Position numbers and translations under genes: made by a program. Positions 25,463 to 34,378 of a stretch of 64,000 nt of DNA are shown in pieces; within the stretch, counting starts at the first letter, position 1; every line of letters starts with the position of its first letter. Source of the stretch: an uncultured bacterium (lineage in GTDB: Bacteria > Bacteroidota > Rhodothermia > Rhodothermales > Rubricoccaceae); assembly GCA_947493945.1 (NCBI GenBank), contig CANLSR010000002.1, forward strand, positions 372,001-436,000, in the 5' to 3' direction. The notes beneath the pieces were generated by a model. That model worked only from the letters and a program-made list of their open reading frames with translations. It was not told where the DNA came from and ran no database searches.

Positions 25463-26604
25463 GCGGACACCCCGGCAAACGACGCCACGGCGTCCAGCGC
25501 CCGGTCGATGTCCTCGGCCCGGGTGTGGGCGTGGGGCGCGAGCCGAACGAGCCGGCTGCGCACCGACGCCGTGACGCCCTGCTCCGCGAGGTGGGCGTGG
25601 AGCGCCTCCGGCTCGTCGGCGCGGACGGCGACGATGCCCGACTGTGGAGGTCCTTGCGTGCCATAACGGACGTACCCCAACGCGTCCAGCCCGCCCGCCA
25701 GCGCGGCGGCGTGGCCGAGCACGGCCGCCTCGATGGCCTCGGGCCCCACGTCCAGCATGGCGTCCAGGGCGGCGTCGAGCGCGTAGAGCGCCGCCGTCGG
25801 GAAGGTGCCGACGTGGAACCGCGTGGCGTCCGGGTGGAGCTCGCCCGTCGTCGCCTCGAAGTCGTCCCAGTCGACCGGCCCGTTGAGCCAGCCGCGCGTG
25901 GGCTCCAGCCGCTCCCGCAGCCGCTCGGCCACGACGGCGAACCCGGCGCCCTGCATCGACCCGAGCCACTTGTGCCCGCCGGTCGCCAGCAGGTCGATGC
26001 CCAGCGCCTCCACGTCCAAGCGGACGGCGCCGACGGCCTGGATGGCGTCCACCACGAACCACGCGTCGTGCTGGCGGCACAGCTCGCCGAGCCCGGCCAG
26101 GTCGGCGCGGAAGCCGGACAAAAACTGGACGGCCGAGACGGACACGACGCGCGTCCGGGGCGTCATCACTGCCGCGACATCGTCCACGGTAAACGTGCCG
26201 TCGCGGTGCGGCACCACGTCCACCTCGACGCCGCGCGCCGCCAAACCTCTCCACGGCAGCAGGTTGGCGGGGAACTCGCAGCCCGGCACGGCCACCCGGT
26301 CGCCGGGCTGCCAGTCGAGCCCGCGCACCATCAGGTCCAGCCCGTAGGACGTGTTGGGCATTATGGCGACCGCCTCGGGCGCCGCGCCCACCAAGGTCGC
26401 CGCGCGCTGGCGGGCGCGGTCGATGCGCTCCAGGTCGGCGGGGAAGTTGTTGGGCGAGCGGCCGGGAACGCGGCCGGCGCGGCCGGTGAGGTACTCCGTC
26501 GCGGCGTCCAGGACGTGGGATCCCAGCACGCCGATCGCGGCGTGGTCGAGGTAGACCGTGCCGGGCGGCGTCTGGAACAGGTCGCGGTAGGCGTCGAGGG
26601 TCAA
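25459..26604 (-). CDS. Class V aminotransferase / cysteine-desulfurase-like protein
   Basis: A 381-residue fold-type I PLP enzyme. VYLDHAAIGVLGSHVLDA starts the fold, MPNTSYGLDLMV binds the cofactor, WFVVDAIQAVGAVRLDV holds the PLP Asp, and LLATGGHKWLGSMQGAGF holds the Schiff-base Lys near residue 215. There is no obvious desulfurase Cys loop, so it is more likely an aminotransferase or kynureninase-like enzyme. It is translationally coupled to the pseudouridine synthase. Confidence 0.9.
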   Translation of the reverse strand: MTLDAYRDLFQTPPGTVYLDHAAIGVLGSHVLDAATEYLTGRAGRVPGRSPNNFPADLERIDRARQRAATLVGAAPEAVAIMPNTSYGLDLMVRGLDWQPGDRVAVPGCEFPANLLPWRGLAARGVEVDVVPHRDGTFTVDDVAAVMTPRTRVVSVSAVQFLSGFRADLAGLGELCRQHDAWFVVDAIQAVGAVRLDVEALGIDLLATGGHKWLGSMQGAGFAVVAERLRERLEPTRGWLNGPVDWDDFEATTGELHPDATRFHVGTFPTAALYALDAALDAMLDVGPEAIEAAVLGHAAALAGGLDALGYVRYGTQGPPQSGIVAVRADEPEALHAHLAEQGVTASVRSRLVRLAPHAHTRAEDIDRALDAVASFAGVSA

Positions 26605-26708
26605 CGGTTCGGGGGCGGGATCTGCGGTTCAGGAATCTGCACCACGCCGAGAGCGGACGCCAGCGGCCGGCGTGATCTCTCTGCCCGTTCCTCCTCGCCC
26701 CTCACTCG

Positions 26709-27839
26709 CTACACGTCCTCCTCGACGCGCTCCTGGTGCTCCTCCTGGGACTCTTCGGCCTTGAACTCTTGGGCCTCCTCCACCACCTCGCTGGCGGTGT
26801 CCTGGTCGCCCGCGTCGGCGTCCGGCGCCTCCTGGAGCGGCTCGGCCGAGGGCTCGATCTGGAGCTCGATCAGCATCGGGAAGTGGTCGCTGCCCACCGC
26901 GTCCAGGCGCCGAATCTCGACGAGCGCGAAGTCGTCCGAGTGGAACACGTGGTCGAGCGGGTAGCGCAGCCACCAGTGCTCGGCGTGGAACGTGGCGAAC
27001 ATGCCGCGGCCGATGCGGGGGTCGAGCAGGCGCGACAGCTTTTGGAACAGCGTCGTGGAGCGGCTCCAGGCCACGTCGTTGAGGTCGCCGGCCACCACGA
27101 CCGGCCGGTCGATCTCGGCCACGTCACGGCCGGCGATCACCAGCTCGGCGTCGCGCAGGTCCGAGTCCTGCTGGATGTCGGGGCGCGGCGGGCGCGGGTG
27201 GAGGAAGATCAGCGAGATCTGCTCGCCGGAGCGCAAACGGGCGATCAGGTTCAGGCTCGGCACCTCGGGCTCGACCAGGTGGCGCACCTCGACCGAGTCC
27301 AGCGGCAGGCGCGAGTAGACGCACATGCCATAGGTGTCGTCCTGGGGCAGCTCGACCGCGTGCGGGTGCGTCTCCTTGAGCGCCCCGGCCGTCTCGGCCC
27401 ACCAGGCGTCCGTCTCGACGGCCACCACCACGTCGGGGTCCGCCTCGCGGACGGTGCGGAGCCAGCGCTCGCCCTCGCGGTTGGACATCAGCACGTTGGA
27501 GACCACCAGCCGCAGGCGCCGGTCGGGGTCCGTCAGCGCCGGGTCGGCGGCCAACGTCTCGGGCGAGTGCAGGCGCGTGTAGGGCCACATCCGGTACGTC
27601 TGGTACAGCGCCGAGACCGCCAACGCGGCGAACAGCGCCCACTCCCACGCCTCGGGCTCGCCTCTCCAGATGCCGACCACGCCGTAGGCCACCATCGTCA
27701 CGAGCGCGCCCACGGCGATCTGCATCCGTGGGAAGTCGAACATCCGCACCCACCACTGGGACGACCGGATCAGCGGCAGCGCCGTCGCCACCACGAATGC
27801 GAGCGCCAGGAGCGACAGGACGATGCGGACGACGGTCAC
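26709..27839 (-). CDS. Membrane-anchored endonuclease/exonuclease/phosphatase family protein
   Basis: 376 residues from GTG 27837-27839. Three N-terminal membrane helices occupy roughly residues 3-22, 36-53 and 61-78. The EEP catalytic domain follows: VVSNVLMSNREG, VVVAVETDAWW, IFLHPRPPRP, VVAGDLNDVAWS and VGSDHFPMLIEL carry the metal-binding and catalytic Asp/His. A Glu-rich tail closes the protein. It resembles YafD-like proteins; whether it cuts DNA, RNA or phospholipid is unknown. It follows dprA by 32 bp and is probably cotranscribed with it. Confidence 0.9.
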   Translation of the reverse strand: MTVVRIVLSLLALAFVVATALPLIRSSQWWVRMFDFPRMQIAVGALVTMVAYGVVGIWRGEPEAWEWALFAALAVSALYQTYRMWPYTRLHSPETLAADPALTDPDRRLRLVVSNVLMSNREGERWLRTVREADPDVVVAVETDAWWAETAGALKETHPHAVELPQDDTYGMCVYSRLPLDSVEVRHLVEPEVPSLNLIARLRSGEQISLIFLHPRPPRPDIQQDSDLRDAELVIAGRDVAEIDRPVVVAGDLNDVAWSRSTTLFQKLSRLLDPRIGRGMFATFHAEHWWLRYPLDHVFHSDDFALVEIRRLDAVGSDHFPMLIELQIEPSAEPLQEAPDADAGDQDTASEVVEEAQEFKAEESQEEHQERVEEDV

Positions 27840-27871
27840 AGGCGATCGGATGTGAACCGGGCCAACGGATG

Positions 27872-29032
27872 TCAGGCTCTCCCCGTTCCGCCCGTCGTGT
27901 AGGCCCTGAAAAACTGCTTCCCGGCCAGCTGGCGGACCAGCCCGCGGAACTCGAGCTGGAGCAGGTACACCAGCGCCGTCGAGGCGTCGACGCCGGCCTG
28001 GGCGCAGACGGCATCCAACGGCACCGGCCGTCCGTCGAGCGCGTCGAGCAGCCGGCGCTCGACGGCGGTCAGGCTGGCGAGGTCCACGTCGGGCGCGGCC
28101 GGCGCGGCGCCGGTCTGGGGCGCGACGACCGCCAGCACGTCGGCGGCCGAGCCCGCCAGCGTGCCCAGCCCGCGCTGGATCATCCGGTTGGTGCCCGTCG
28201 CCGGCCCGAACACGGACGCCGGCACGGCGAACACCTCGCGGTTCTGCTCCAGCGCGATGGCGGCGGTCAAGAGCGCGCCGCCCTTGTCGTGCGCCTCGGC
28301 CACGACCGTCGCCACGCTCATGCCGGCGATGATCCGGTTGCGGCGCGGAAAGTTGGGCGCGTCCGGCGTGGCACCCAGGGGAAGCTCGGAGACGACGGCG
28401 CCGGCGTCGCGCTCCAGGATCTCGCGCACGACCGGCGCGTGCCGCGACGGGTAGATGTGGTCCACGCCAGACCCGAGCACGGCGACCGTGCGCCCGCCGG
28501 CCGCCAGCGCGGCGCGGTGGGCGGCGACGTCGACGCCATACGCCAGCCCGCTGGCGACCGTCACGCCGGCGCCCGCCAAGTCCGTAGCGAACGCCTGAGC
28601 CGCGCGGACCCCGTAGTCGCTGGCCCGGCGCGTGCCCACGACCGCCACCGGATCGACGTCCGCGTCGGTCAGCCGGCCGCGGACCCATAGGAACGGCGGC
28701 GGGTCGTAGACCTCGCGCAACCGGGCCGGGTACTCGCCGTCGGCCAGGGCCACCAGCCGGGCGCCGACGGCGTCGGCGCGCGCGAGCTGGCGGTCCACCT
28801 CGGCGGGCTCGTTCCAGGTCTGGATGGCCCGGGCCGTCTGCCGCCCCACGCCCTCGACGCGCACCAGCTGGGACACCGGGGCGGCCATCACCGCGCTCGC
28901 GCGGCCCAGCGCCGCCAGCAGCGCCCGCACCCGCGTCGGGCCGACGCCGGGCACGAGCGACAGCGCCACCAGCGCCCGCCGCTCGTCGTCGGGCGTAGAG
29001 GGCGGGGAGTCGGGCTCGAACAGGTCGGTCAT
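27872..29032 (-). CDS. dprA: DNA-processing protein DprA
   Basis: 386 residues. An N-terminal helix-hairpin-helix-like domain (LSLVPGVGPTRVRALLAALG) is followed by the Rossmann core (VAVVGTRRASDYGVRAA, SGLAYGVDVAAHRAAL, VAVLGSGVDHIYPSRH, FPRRNRIIAGMSVATVVAEAHDKGGAL). The C-terminus is a winged-helix DprA domain. In transformation it binds incoming single strands and loads RecA, so the organism may be competent (inference). Confidence 0.95.
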   Translation of the reverse strand: MTDLFEPDSPPSTPDDERRALVALSLVPGVGPTRVRALLAALGRASAVMAAPVSQLVRVEGVGRQTARAIQTWNEPAEVDRQLARADAVGARLVALADGEYPARLREVYDPPPFLWVRGRLTDADVDPVAVVGTRRASDYGVRAAQAFATDLAGAGVTVASGLAYGVDVAAHRAALAAGGRTVAVLGSGVDHIYPSRHAPVVREILERDAGAVVSELPLGATPDAPNFPRRNRIIAGMSVATVVAEAHDKGGALLTAAIALEQNREVFAVPASVFGPATGTNRMIQRGLGTLAGSAADVLAVVAPQTGAAPAAPDVDLASLTAVERRLLDALDGRPVPLDAVCAQAGVDASTALVYLLQLEFRGLVRQLAGKQFFRAYTTGGTGRA

Positions 29033-29068
29033 GGCGGCAACCTAGCGCCGCCGCCGCCGGCCGGCCGC

Positions 29069-31051
29069 TCAGGGCATCTCGCGGACCGTCACGAAGGCCT
29101 CGACGGCGTAGAAGGCCGGGAGCCCCAGCGCCTCCAGCGCCCGGGCCGTGCCCACGTTCCGGTCCCGGGCGCGCTGCCAGAACTCGCGGTCGTCGTAGGC
29201 GCCGGGGAAGAGCGCGCGGTCCTTTTGACTCTCGTGCTTGTAGATGGCCTCGATCTTGAGGTCGAGCTCGGCCTTGGAGAGCGGCAGGAACGTGTCGGCT
29301 CGGTCGATCTCCCACTCCTGCCAGGCGCCGCGGTAGAGCCAGACCAGAGGCCGAGGATCGGACCCTCCGCCACGCGTCCCCGCCCCGCTAGCTAGCGCTG
29401 TCCCTTGCGGGGTGGCGCCATCCGCCAGCGGGGCCGGCTCGTCGGAGGACTCGCGGTCGAACCGCTCGTTGTAGAGCCGCAGCGCCCGGTCGATGGCCTG
29501 GTAGCACATCCGGTGCGTCCCGTGGGGGTCCGAGAGGTCGCCGGCCACGAAGAGGTGGTCGGGCCGGGTCTCCTCCAAGAGCGCGAGCACGATGTCGACG
29601 TCGGCCTGGGAGACCGGGTTTTTGCGGACGAGCCCCGTCTGGTAGAACGGCAGGTCCAGGAACCGGGCCGCCCCCGCGCCGAGCCCGACGACCTCGATGC
29701 CGGCGATGGCCTCGGTGTAGCGGATCGACGCCTTGAGGCGCTGGACCTCGGGCGTGTCCACCTCGGCCGGCTGCTTGGCGTCGAGCGCCTGCAACGTCTC
29801 GTTGACCCTGTCCGTCAACGCTTGGCCGGCCTCGGGCGCCAGCACGTCGCGCGTCATCTCGACAAAGCGCAGGTGCCGCCGCACGTCGTCGTCGAAGACG
29901 GCGACCGAGCCGTTGGTCATGTACGCGACCGTGACCTCGTTCTCGTTCTGGGCGAGGGCGTGGAGCATGCCCCCCATCGAGATCACGTCGTCGTCGGGGT
30001 GGGGGCTGAACACGACCACGCGCTGGCGGCGCGGCACCTTGTCGGCGTAGACCACGCGCTGGCGCAGGTCCTCGAACACGCGTCGGCACAGGGCGTCCAC
30101 GCCGCCGCGGACGTTGGCGAGCGGGTGCAGCCCGTGGCGGTGGAAGTCGGTGGCGCCCAGGCGCAGGATGGCCGTGTCGGTCTCGCGCGAGAGCCAGATC
30201 ACGGCCCGCTTGGCCGCCCCCGGCGTCCAGTCGACGCGCCGCACCAGCCAGGGCGTCTTGACGCGCGTGAGCTCCGAGGCCGCGGCTTGGTCCACGTAGA
30301 CGGTCGCGTTGGGGTGGAGCTGGAGGTAGGTGGCCGGCACCTGGGGGGCCGGCTCGCCCTCGACGGCCCGGCGCACGATGGGCGCCTTGTGCTCGCCGGT
30401 CGCGACCAGGACGATCTCGCGGGCGTCCAGGATGGTGCCCACGCCCATCGTGATCGCTTGGCGGGGCACGTAGCGCTCCTCGAAAAAGTCCGAGGCGGCG
30501 TCCTTGCGCGTGATCTCGTCCAGCACCACCAGCCGCGTCCGGTCGGCCGGCGTCGCGCCGGGCTCGTTGAACCCGACGTGGCCGCTCCGCCCGATCCCGA
30601 GCAGCAGCAGGTCGATGCCGCCGGCCTGGGCGATGGCGCGCTCGTACTCGGCCGTGTACGCGTCGGTCTCGTCCGGGTCGAGGTCCCCGCGCGGGATGTG
30701 CACCTGGGACGCGGGGATGTCGACGTGGTCGAGCAGGTTTTCCCGCATAAAGCGGTGGTAGCTCTGGAGCGCGTCCGGCGCCATCGGGACGTACTCGTCC
30801 AGGTTGAACGTGACCACGTTGGCGAACGAGAGCCTGTCCTGGCGGTGCATCCGGACCAGCTCCTGGTAGACGCCGATGGGGGTCGAGCCGGTGGGCAGCC
30901 CCAGCACGGCCGTGTCGCCGGCGGCGGCGCGCGCCTCGACCAGGGTGCGCACCCGGCGGGCCACCTGGCGCGACAGCTCGGCGGGCGTGGCGAACACCAG
31001 CACCGGCAGGCGCTCGGTGCCGTCGCGCGGGGTCGGGGGAGCCATGTCCAT
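29069..31051 (-). CDS. NagB-like glucosamine-6-phosphate deaminase fused to PIG-L/LmbE deacetylase domain
   Basis: 660 residues from ATG 31049-31051. The N-terminal half is NagB-like: GLPTGSTPIGVYQEL, FNLDEYVP and GIGRSGHVGFNEPG. The E. coli catalytic Asp141 position (GIGNDGH) is Ser here, a deviation I also recall in Bacteroidota fused homologues (GIGRTGH). The C-terminal half is a PIG-L deacetylase with FSPHPDDDVISMGG and SDPHGTH zinc-site motifs. A low-complexity linker at about 29360-29435 carries a GCCCCGCT/AGCGGGGC inverted repeat. The fusion would join deacetylation and deamination of an amino sugar, in keeping with the divergent SusCD genes. The shared 186-bp gap holds a LacI-type operator. 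Confidence 0.93.
   Translation of the reverse strand: MDMAPPTPRDGTERLPVLVFATPAELSRQVARRVRTLVEARAAAGDTAVLGLPTGSTPIGVYQELVRMHRQDRLSFANVVTFNLDEYVPMAPDALQSYHRFMRENLLDHVDIPASQVHIPRGDLDPDETDAYTAEYERAIAQAGGIDLLLLGIGRSGHVGFNEPGATPADRTRLVVLDEITRKDAASDFFEERYVPRQAITMGVGTILDAREIVLVATGEHKAPIVRRAVEGEPAPQVPATYLQLHPNATVYVDQAAASELTRVKTPWLVRRVDWTPGAAKRAVIWLSRETDTAILRLGATDFHRHGLHPLANVRGGVDALCRRVFEDLRQRVVYADKVPRRQRVVVFSPHPDDDVISMGGMLHALAQNENEVTVAYMTNGSVAVFDDDVRRHLRFVEMTRDVLAPEAGQALTDRVNETLQALDAKQPAEVDTPEVQRLKASIRYTEAIAGIEVVGLGAGAARFLDLPFYQTGLVRKNPVSQADVDIVLALLEETRPDHLFVAGDLSDPHGTHRMCYQAIDRALRLYNERFDRESSDEPAPLADGATPQGTALASGAGTRGGGSDPRPLVWLYRGAWQEWEIDRADTFLPLSKAELDLKIEAIYKHESQKDRALFPGAYDDREFWQRARDRNVGTARALEALGLPAFYAVEAFVTVREMP
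29382..29434. repeat. Inverted repeat in the nagB-PIG-L low-complexity segment
   Basis: GCCCCGCT (29382-29389) and AGCGGGGC (29427-29434) bracket 37 bp, in frame within a Gly/Ala/Thr-rich loop of the PIG-L domain. CCGCCAGCGG is at 29422-29431. Confidence 0.45.
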
Positions 31052-31179
31052 CGCGTGGGGGGCGGCGTCGGGAGGCGGCCGAGGGGCGGAGGCGAGGGGC
31101 GGCCGGCGAGACCAGACTACGGCCGTTGGCCGCCCCGAACCCCGGAGCTCCGACCGTGCGCCTGGGAGTGTGAGTTTTT

Positions 31180-31191
31180 GAAAGCGCTTTC
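31180..31191. promoter_or_regulatory. LacI-family-type operator palindrome
   Basis: GAAAGCGCTTTC is a perfect 12-bp palindrome, extended as TTGAAAGCGCTTTCG, matching the half-site style of LacI/GalR regulators (central CG, A/T flanks). It stands out in GC-rich DNA. It lies 46 bp before the susC ATG and 129 bp from the divergent nagB-PIG-L start, so it could control both. Confidence 0.6.
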
Positions 31192-31237
31192 GTCGGGCCT
31201 GGGGCGGTATCCTCCGCCCGTGCCTCCCCCACTCCCC

Positions 31238-34200
31238 ATGCGACTCGCCCTCCTGTTCAGCCTGTGCGTGGCCTCGGCCGTGCCACTGGCGGCCCAGTCC
31301 ACGTACACGATTACCGGGACCGTCGTCGAGGACGGCGCCGACGAACCGGTGGTCGGCGCCTCGGTGCTCGTGGAGGGCACGCGGTTCGGCAGCGCCACCG
31401 CCCTCGACGGCACGTTCTCGTTTACCGCGACCGTCGAGCCGGGCACCTACCAGTTGCGGGTCAGCTTCGTGGGCTTCTCCACCGTCCGCACGCCGGTGAC
31501 GCTGGCCGCCAGCGGCGCGGTGGACGTGGGCGAGGTCGCCCTGTCGGGCGACGCGCTCCGCTCCGACGAGGTCATCGTCTCGGCGACGGGCCTGCCGGTC
31601 GAGCGCCGCCAGCTGGGCAACGCCATCGGCACCGTCGACGCCCGCGAGCTCCAGGACGTGGGCGCGACGGCCGTCGACCAGGTGCTCGCGGGCAAGGTCG
31701 CCGGCGCCGTCGTGAGCCAGAACTCGGGCAACCCGGCCGGCGGCGTCTCGATCCGGCTCCGCGGCCCGTCGACGGTGCTGGGCTCCGCCGACCCGCTCTA
31801 CATCGTCGACGGGGTGATCGTGGACAACACGTCGGCGGCCCTCTACGACCTGGGCGGCGGCTCGCAGAACCGGCTGGTCGACCTCAACCCGGAGGACATC
31901 GAGCGCATCGAGATCCTGAAGGGGGCCTCCGCGGCGGCGCTCTACGGCAGCCGCGCCAACGGCGGCGTGGTCCAGATCACCACCCGGCAGGGCCAGAGCG
32001 GCGCCCCGCGCGTGACGCTCTCGACGTCGGTCCGGACCGACGCCGTCCGCAAGACGCTCGACGTCAACACGGCCGAGTTCAACCGGCCCCAGGGCACGGC
32101 GCCAGAGGCCAGCGCGGACCCGACGCGCGTCGACCGGTTCGACTACCAGGACGACATCTTCCAGCGCGCCGTCGGGACCGAGCAGTACCTCTCGCTCTCC
32201 GGCGGCGCCAACGGCGGGACCTACCTGTTCTCCGGCGGCCACTTTGCCAACGAGGGCATCGTGCGCGGCAACCTGTTCCGCCGCCTCAACGGCCGCCTGC
32301 GCGTGGGCCAGGACTTTGGCGGGCTGCTGAACGTGTCGTTCGGCGGCAACTTTACGCGGAGCCGGTCCGACGACGTGCCCAACGGGGGCCTCAACTCGAA
32401 CTACGGCGCGCTGACGGGCTTCGTCTTCGGCCCCAACACGACGGACCTCAGCCCGGACCCCGTGACGGGCCTCTACCCCGACATCGGCGCCCGGTCCAAC
32501 CCGCGCGACGTGATCGAGACCTACACCTTCAACCAGACCACCAACCGGTTCACGGGCGACGCCCAGGCCCGGCTGACGCCCCTGGACGGGCTCTCGGTGA
32601 GCTACGTGCTGGGGCTCGACACGTACAGCCAGAGCGCCCGGGCGCTCATCCCCATCGGGGCGACCGCCGCCGGGCTGGCGGACGGGTTCTCGCGCCGCGC
32701 CGACCTGGAGGTGACCAACCTCAACAACGACATCCGGCTCCAGTACCAGACGGACTTGGGGCCGTCGCTGGAGTCCACGACGACGCTGGGCGGCACCTCG
32801 CAGTACGAGGACAACTCGACGTTCGCCAGCCAGACCTTCGACCTCAACCCGGGCGTGGAGACCGTCGGCGGCGGCTCGCGGCCGGACCCGGTCGGCGAGA
32901 GCCGGTCGGAGAGCACGCTCCTGGGCGCGTTCGCGCAGCAGACCTTCGGCATCGCCGACCAGCTGTTCGTGACGGCCGCCGGGCGCGTCGACGCGTCGAG
33001 CCGGTTTAGCGAGGACAACCGGACCAACTTCTACCCCAAACTCTCGGCCAGCTACGACGCCAGCGGGAACGGGGCCTACCGCCGCCTGGCCGCTCGGAGC
33101 TACGCCCCGTCCACGCTGCGCCTCCGGTCGAGCTACGGCGAGTCGGGCGGGCTGACGTCCATCGGGCCGTTCACCCGCTTCTCGCGCTACGAGCCGGGCG
33201 CCTACATCGGCGCCAACGGCGTGCTGGCGCCGGGCCTGCTGGGCAACCCGGACGTCAAGCCCGAGCGCCAGCGCGAGTTCGAGGTCGGCGCCGACCTCGG
33301 CTTCTTCGGCGGCCGCCTGGGCATCGAGGCCACGTACTACACCCAGAACACCGACGACCTGCTGCTCAACGTCGAGCTGCCGCTCACGTCCGGGTTCTCG
33401 AACCAGCTCCAGAACGTGGGCGAGCTGAGCAACAACGGCGTCGAGGTGCTGGTGCGGGCGCTCCCGGTGGTCAGCGAGGCCTTCTCGTGGTCCTCGACGG
33501 TGACGTTCGCGAGCAACAAGAACCGGATCGACCTCGACCCCTCCGTCGACTACGACCCGCTCACGTCGACGGAGCCCCCGGCGACGCTCGTCCTGGGCAA
33601 CTCGTTCGGGCTGGTGGCCGTCATCGACGACCAGCCGCAGGGCGTGTTCTACGGCTCGGGCTTCCAGCGCAACGCGGCCGGTGACATCGAGGGGCTGGCG
33701 GTCGACCCGGCCACCAACCAGATCGCCTTCGACAACGGCGACCCGACCATCGTCACGGGCACGCTGGACGACGACGGCATCTTGCGCGACGCCTCGGGCG
33801 CCATCCTGGTGCCGATCCGGGACGGGACCTCGCGCATCATCGGCGACCCGAACCCTGACTTTACGGCCTCCTGGATCAACGAGTTCGAGGTCGGCCCTAG
33901 GGTCTCGGCAAGGCTCCAGCTCGACGGCTCGTTCGGCGGCGACATCTTCAACTTCACGCGCCGGCTGGCGGCGTTCCGCTTTTTCGGCACGCTCTCCGAC
34001 TACCAGGCGGAGATCGAGGGCGACGTGCCGGTGGGGTACTACCAGAACACGGAGCTCCAGGCGATCGGGGCCAACTACGGCGTGTTCTCGATCTTCGAGA
34101 ACTGGATTGAGGACGGCACCTTCGTCAAGCTGCGCGAGGTGTCGGTGAGCTACCTCCTCCCCGCCTCCGTCTCCAACCGCGTCGGCACGGACGCCCTGCG

Positions 34201-34360
34201 GCTGACGGTCTACGGGCGCAACCTGCTCTCGTTCGACAGCTACTCCGGGTACGACCCCGAGACCAACGTGGCGGGCCAGTCGACCGGCGTCCGCGGCTAC
34301 GACTTTGTCGAGGTCCCGATCCCCCGCACGTTCGGGCTCTCGCTCCGCGCCTCCCTCTAA
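31238..34360 (+). CDS. susC: SusC/RagA-type TonB-linked outer-membrane transporter
   Basis: 1040 residues. The signal peptide is MRLALLFSLCVASAVPLAAQ. A carboxypeptidase-regulatory-like domain follows (ITGTVVEDGADEPVVGASVLVEGT...TALDGTFSF). The plug has the SusC signature DPLYIVDGVIVDN and ILKGASAAALYGSRANGGVVQITT. A 22-strand-type beta barrel ends with an aromatic-rich FGLSLRASL. It imports glycan or another large substrate with the SusD lipoprotein encoded 18 bp downstream. The substrate is unknown; the NagB-PIG-L neighbour suggests an amino-sugar-containing glycan (inference). Confidence 0.97.
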   Translation: MRLALLFSLCVASAVPLAAQSTYTITGTVVEDGADEPVVGASVLVEGTRFGSATALDGTFSFTATVEPGTYQLRVSFVGFSTVRTPVTLAASGAVDVGEVALSGDALRSDEVIVSATGLPVERRQLGNAIGTVDARELQDVGATAVDQVLAGKVAGAVVSQNSGNPAGGVSIRLRGPSTVLGSADPLYIVDGVIVDNTSAALYDLGGGSQNRLVDLNPEDIERIEILKGASAAALYGSRANGGVVQITTRQGQSGAPRVTLSTSVRTDAVRKTLDVNTAEFNRPQGTAPEASADPTRVDRFDYQDDIFQRAVGTEQYLSLSGGANGGTYLFSGGHFANEGIVRGNLFRRLNGRLRVGQDFGGLLNVSFGGNFTRSRSDDVPNGGLNSNYGALTGFVFGPNTTDLSPDPVTGLYPDIGARSNPRDVIETYTFNQTTNRFTGDAQARLTPLDGLSVSYVLGLDTYSQSARALIPIGATAAGLADGFSRRADLEVTNLNNDIRLQYQTDLGPSLESTTTLGGTSQYEDNSTFASQTFDLNPGVETVGGGSRPDPVGESRSESTLLGAFAQQTFGIADQLFVTAAGRVDASSRFSEDNRTNFYPKLSASYDASGNGAYRRLAARSYAPSTLRLRSSYGESGGLTSIGPFTRFSRYEPGAYIGANGVLAPGLLGNPDVKPERQREFEVGADLGFFGGRLGIEATYYTQNTDDLLLNVELPLTSGFSNQLQNVGELSNNGVEVLVRALPVVSEAFSWSSTVTFASNKNRIDLDPSVDYDPLTSTEPPATLVLGNSFGLVAVIDDQPQGVFYGSGFQRNAAGDIEGLAVDPATNQIAFDNGDPTIVTGTLDDDGILRDASGAILVPIRDGTSRIIGDPNPDFTASWINEFEVGPRVSARLQLDGSFGGDIFNFTRRLAAFRFFGTLSDYQAEIEGDVPVGYYQNTELQAIGANYGVFSIFENWIEDGTFVKLREVSVSYLLPASVSNRVGTDALRLTVYGRNLLSFDSYSGYDPETNVAGQSTGVRGYDFVEVPIPRTFGLSLRASL

Positions 34361-34378
34361 CCGCCGCCCTCACCTCCG

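Noticed and set aside
27840..29315. Extension of the EEP-family gene through dprA
   Set aside because: It is the shadow of dprA in another frame. The membrane helices start right after the GTG at 27839.
29405..31237. Long N-terminal extension of SusC
   Set aside because: It runs antisense through nagB-PIG-L and is low complexity. The signal peptide starts at 31238.
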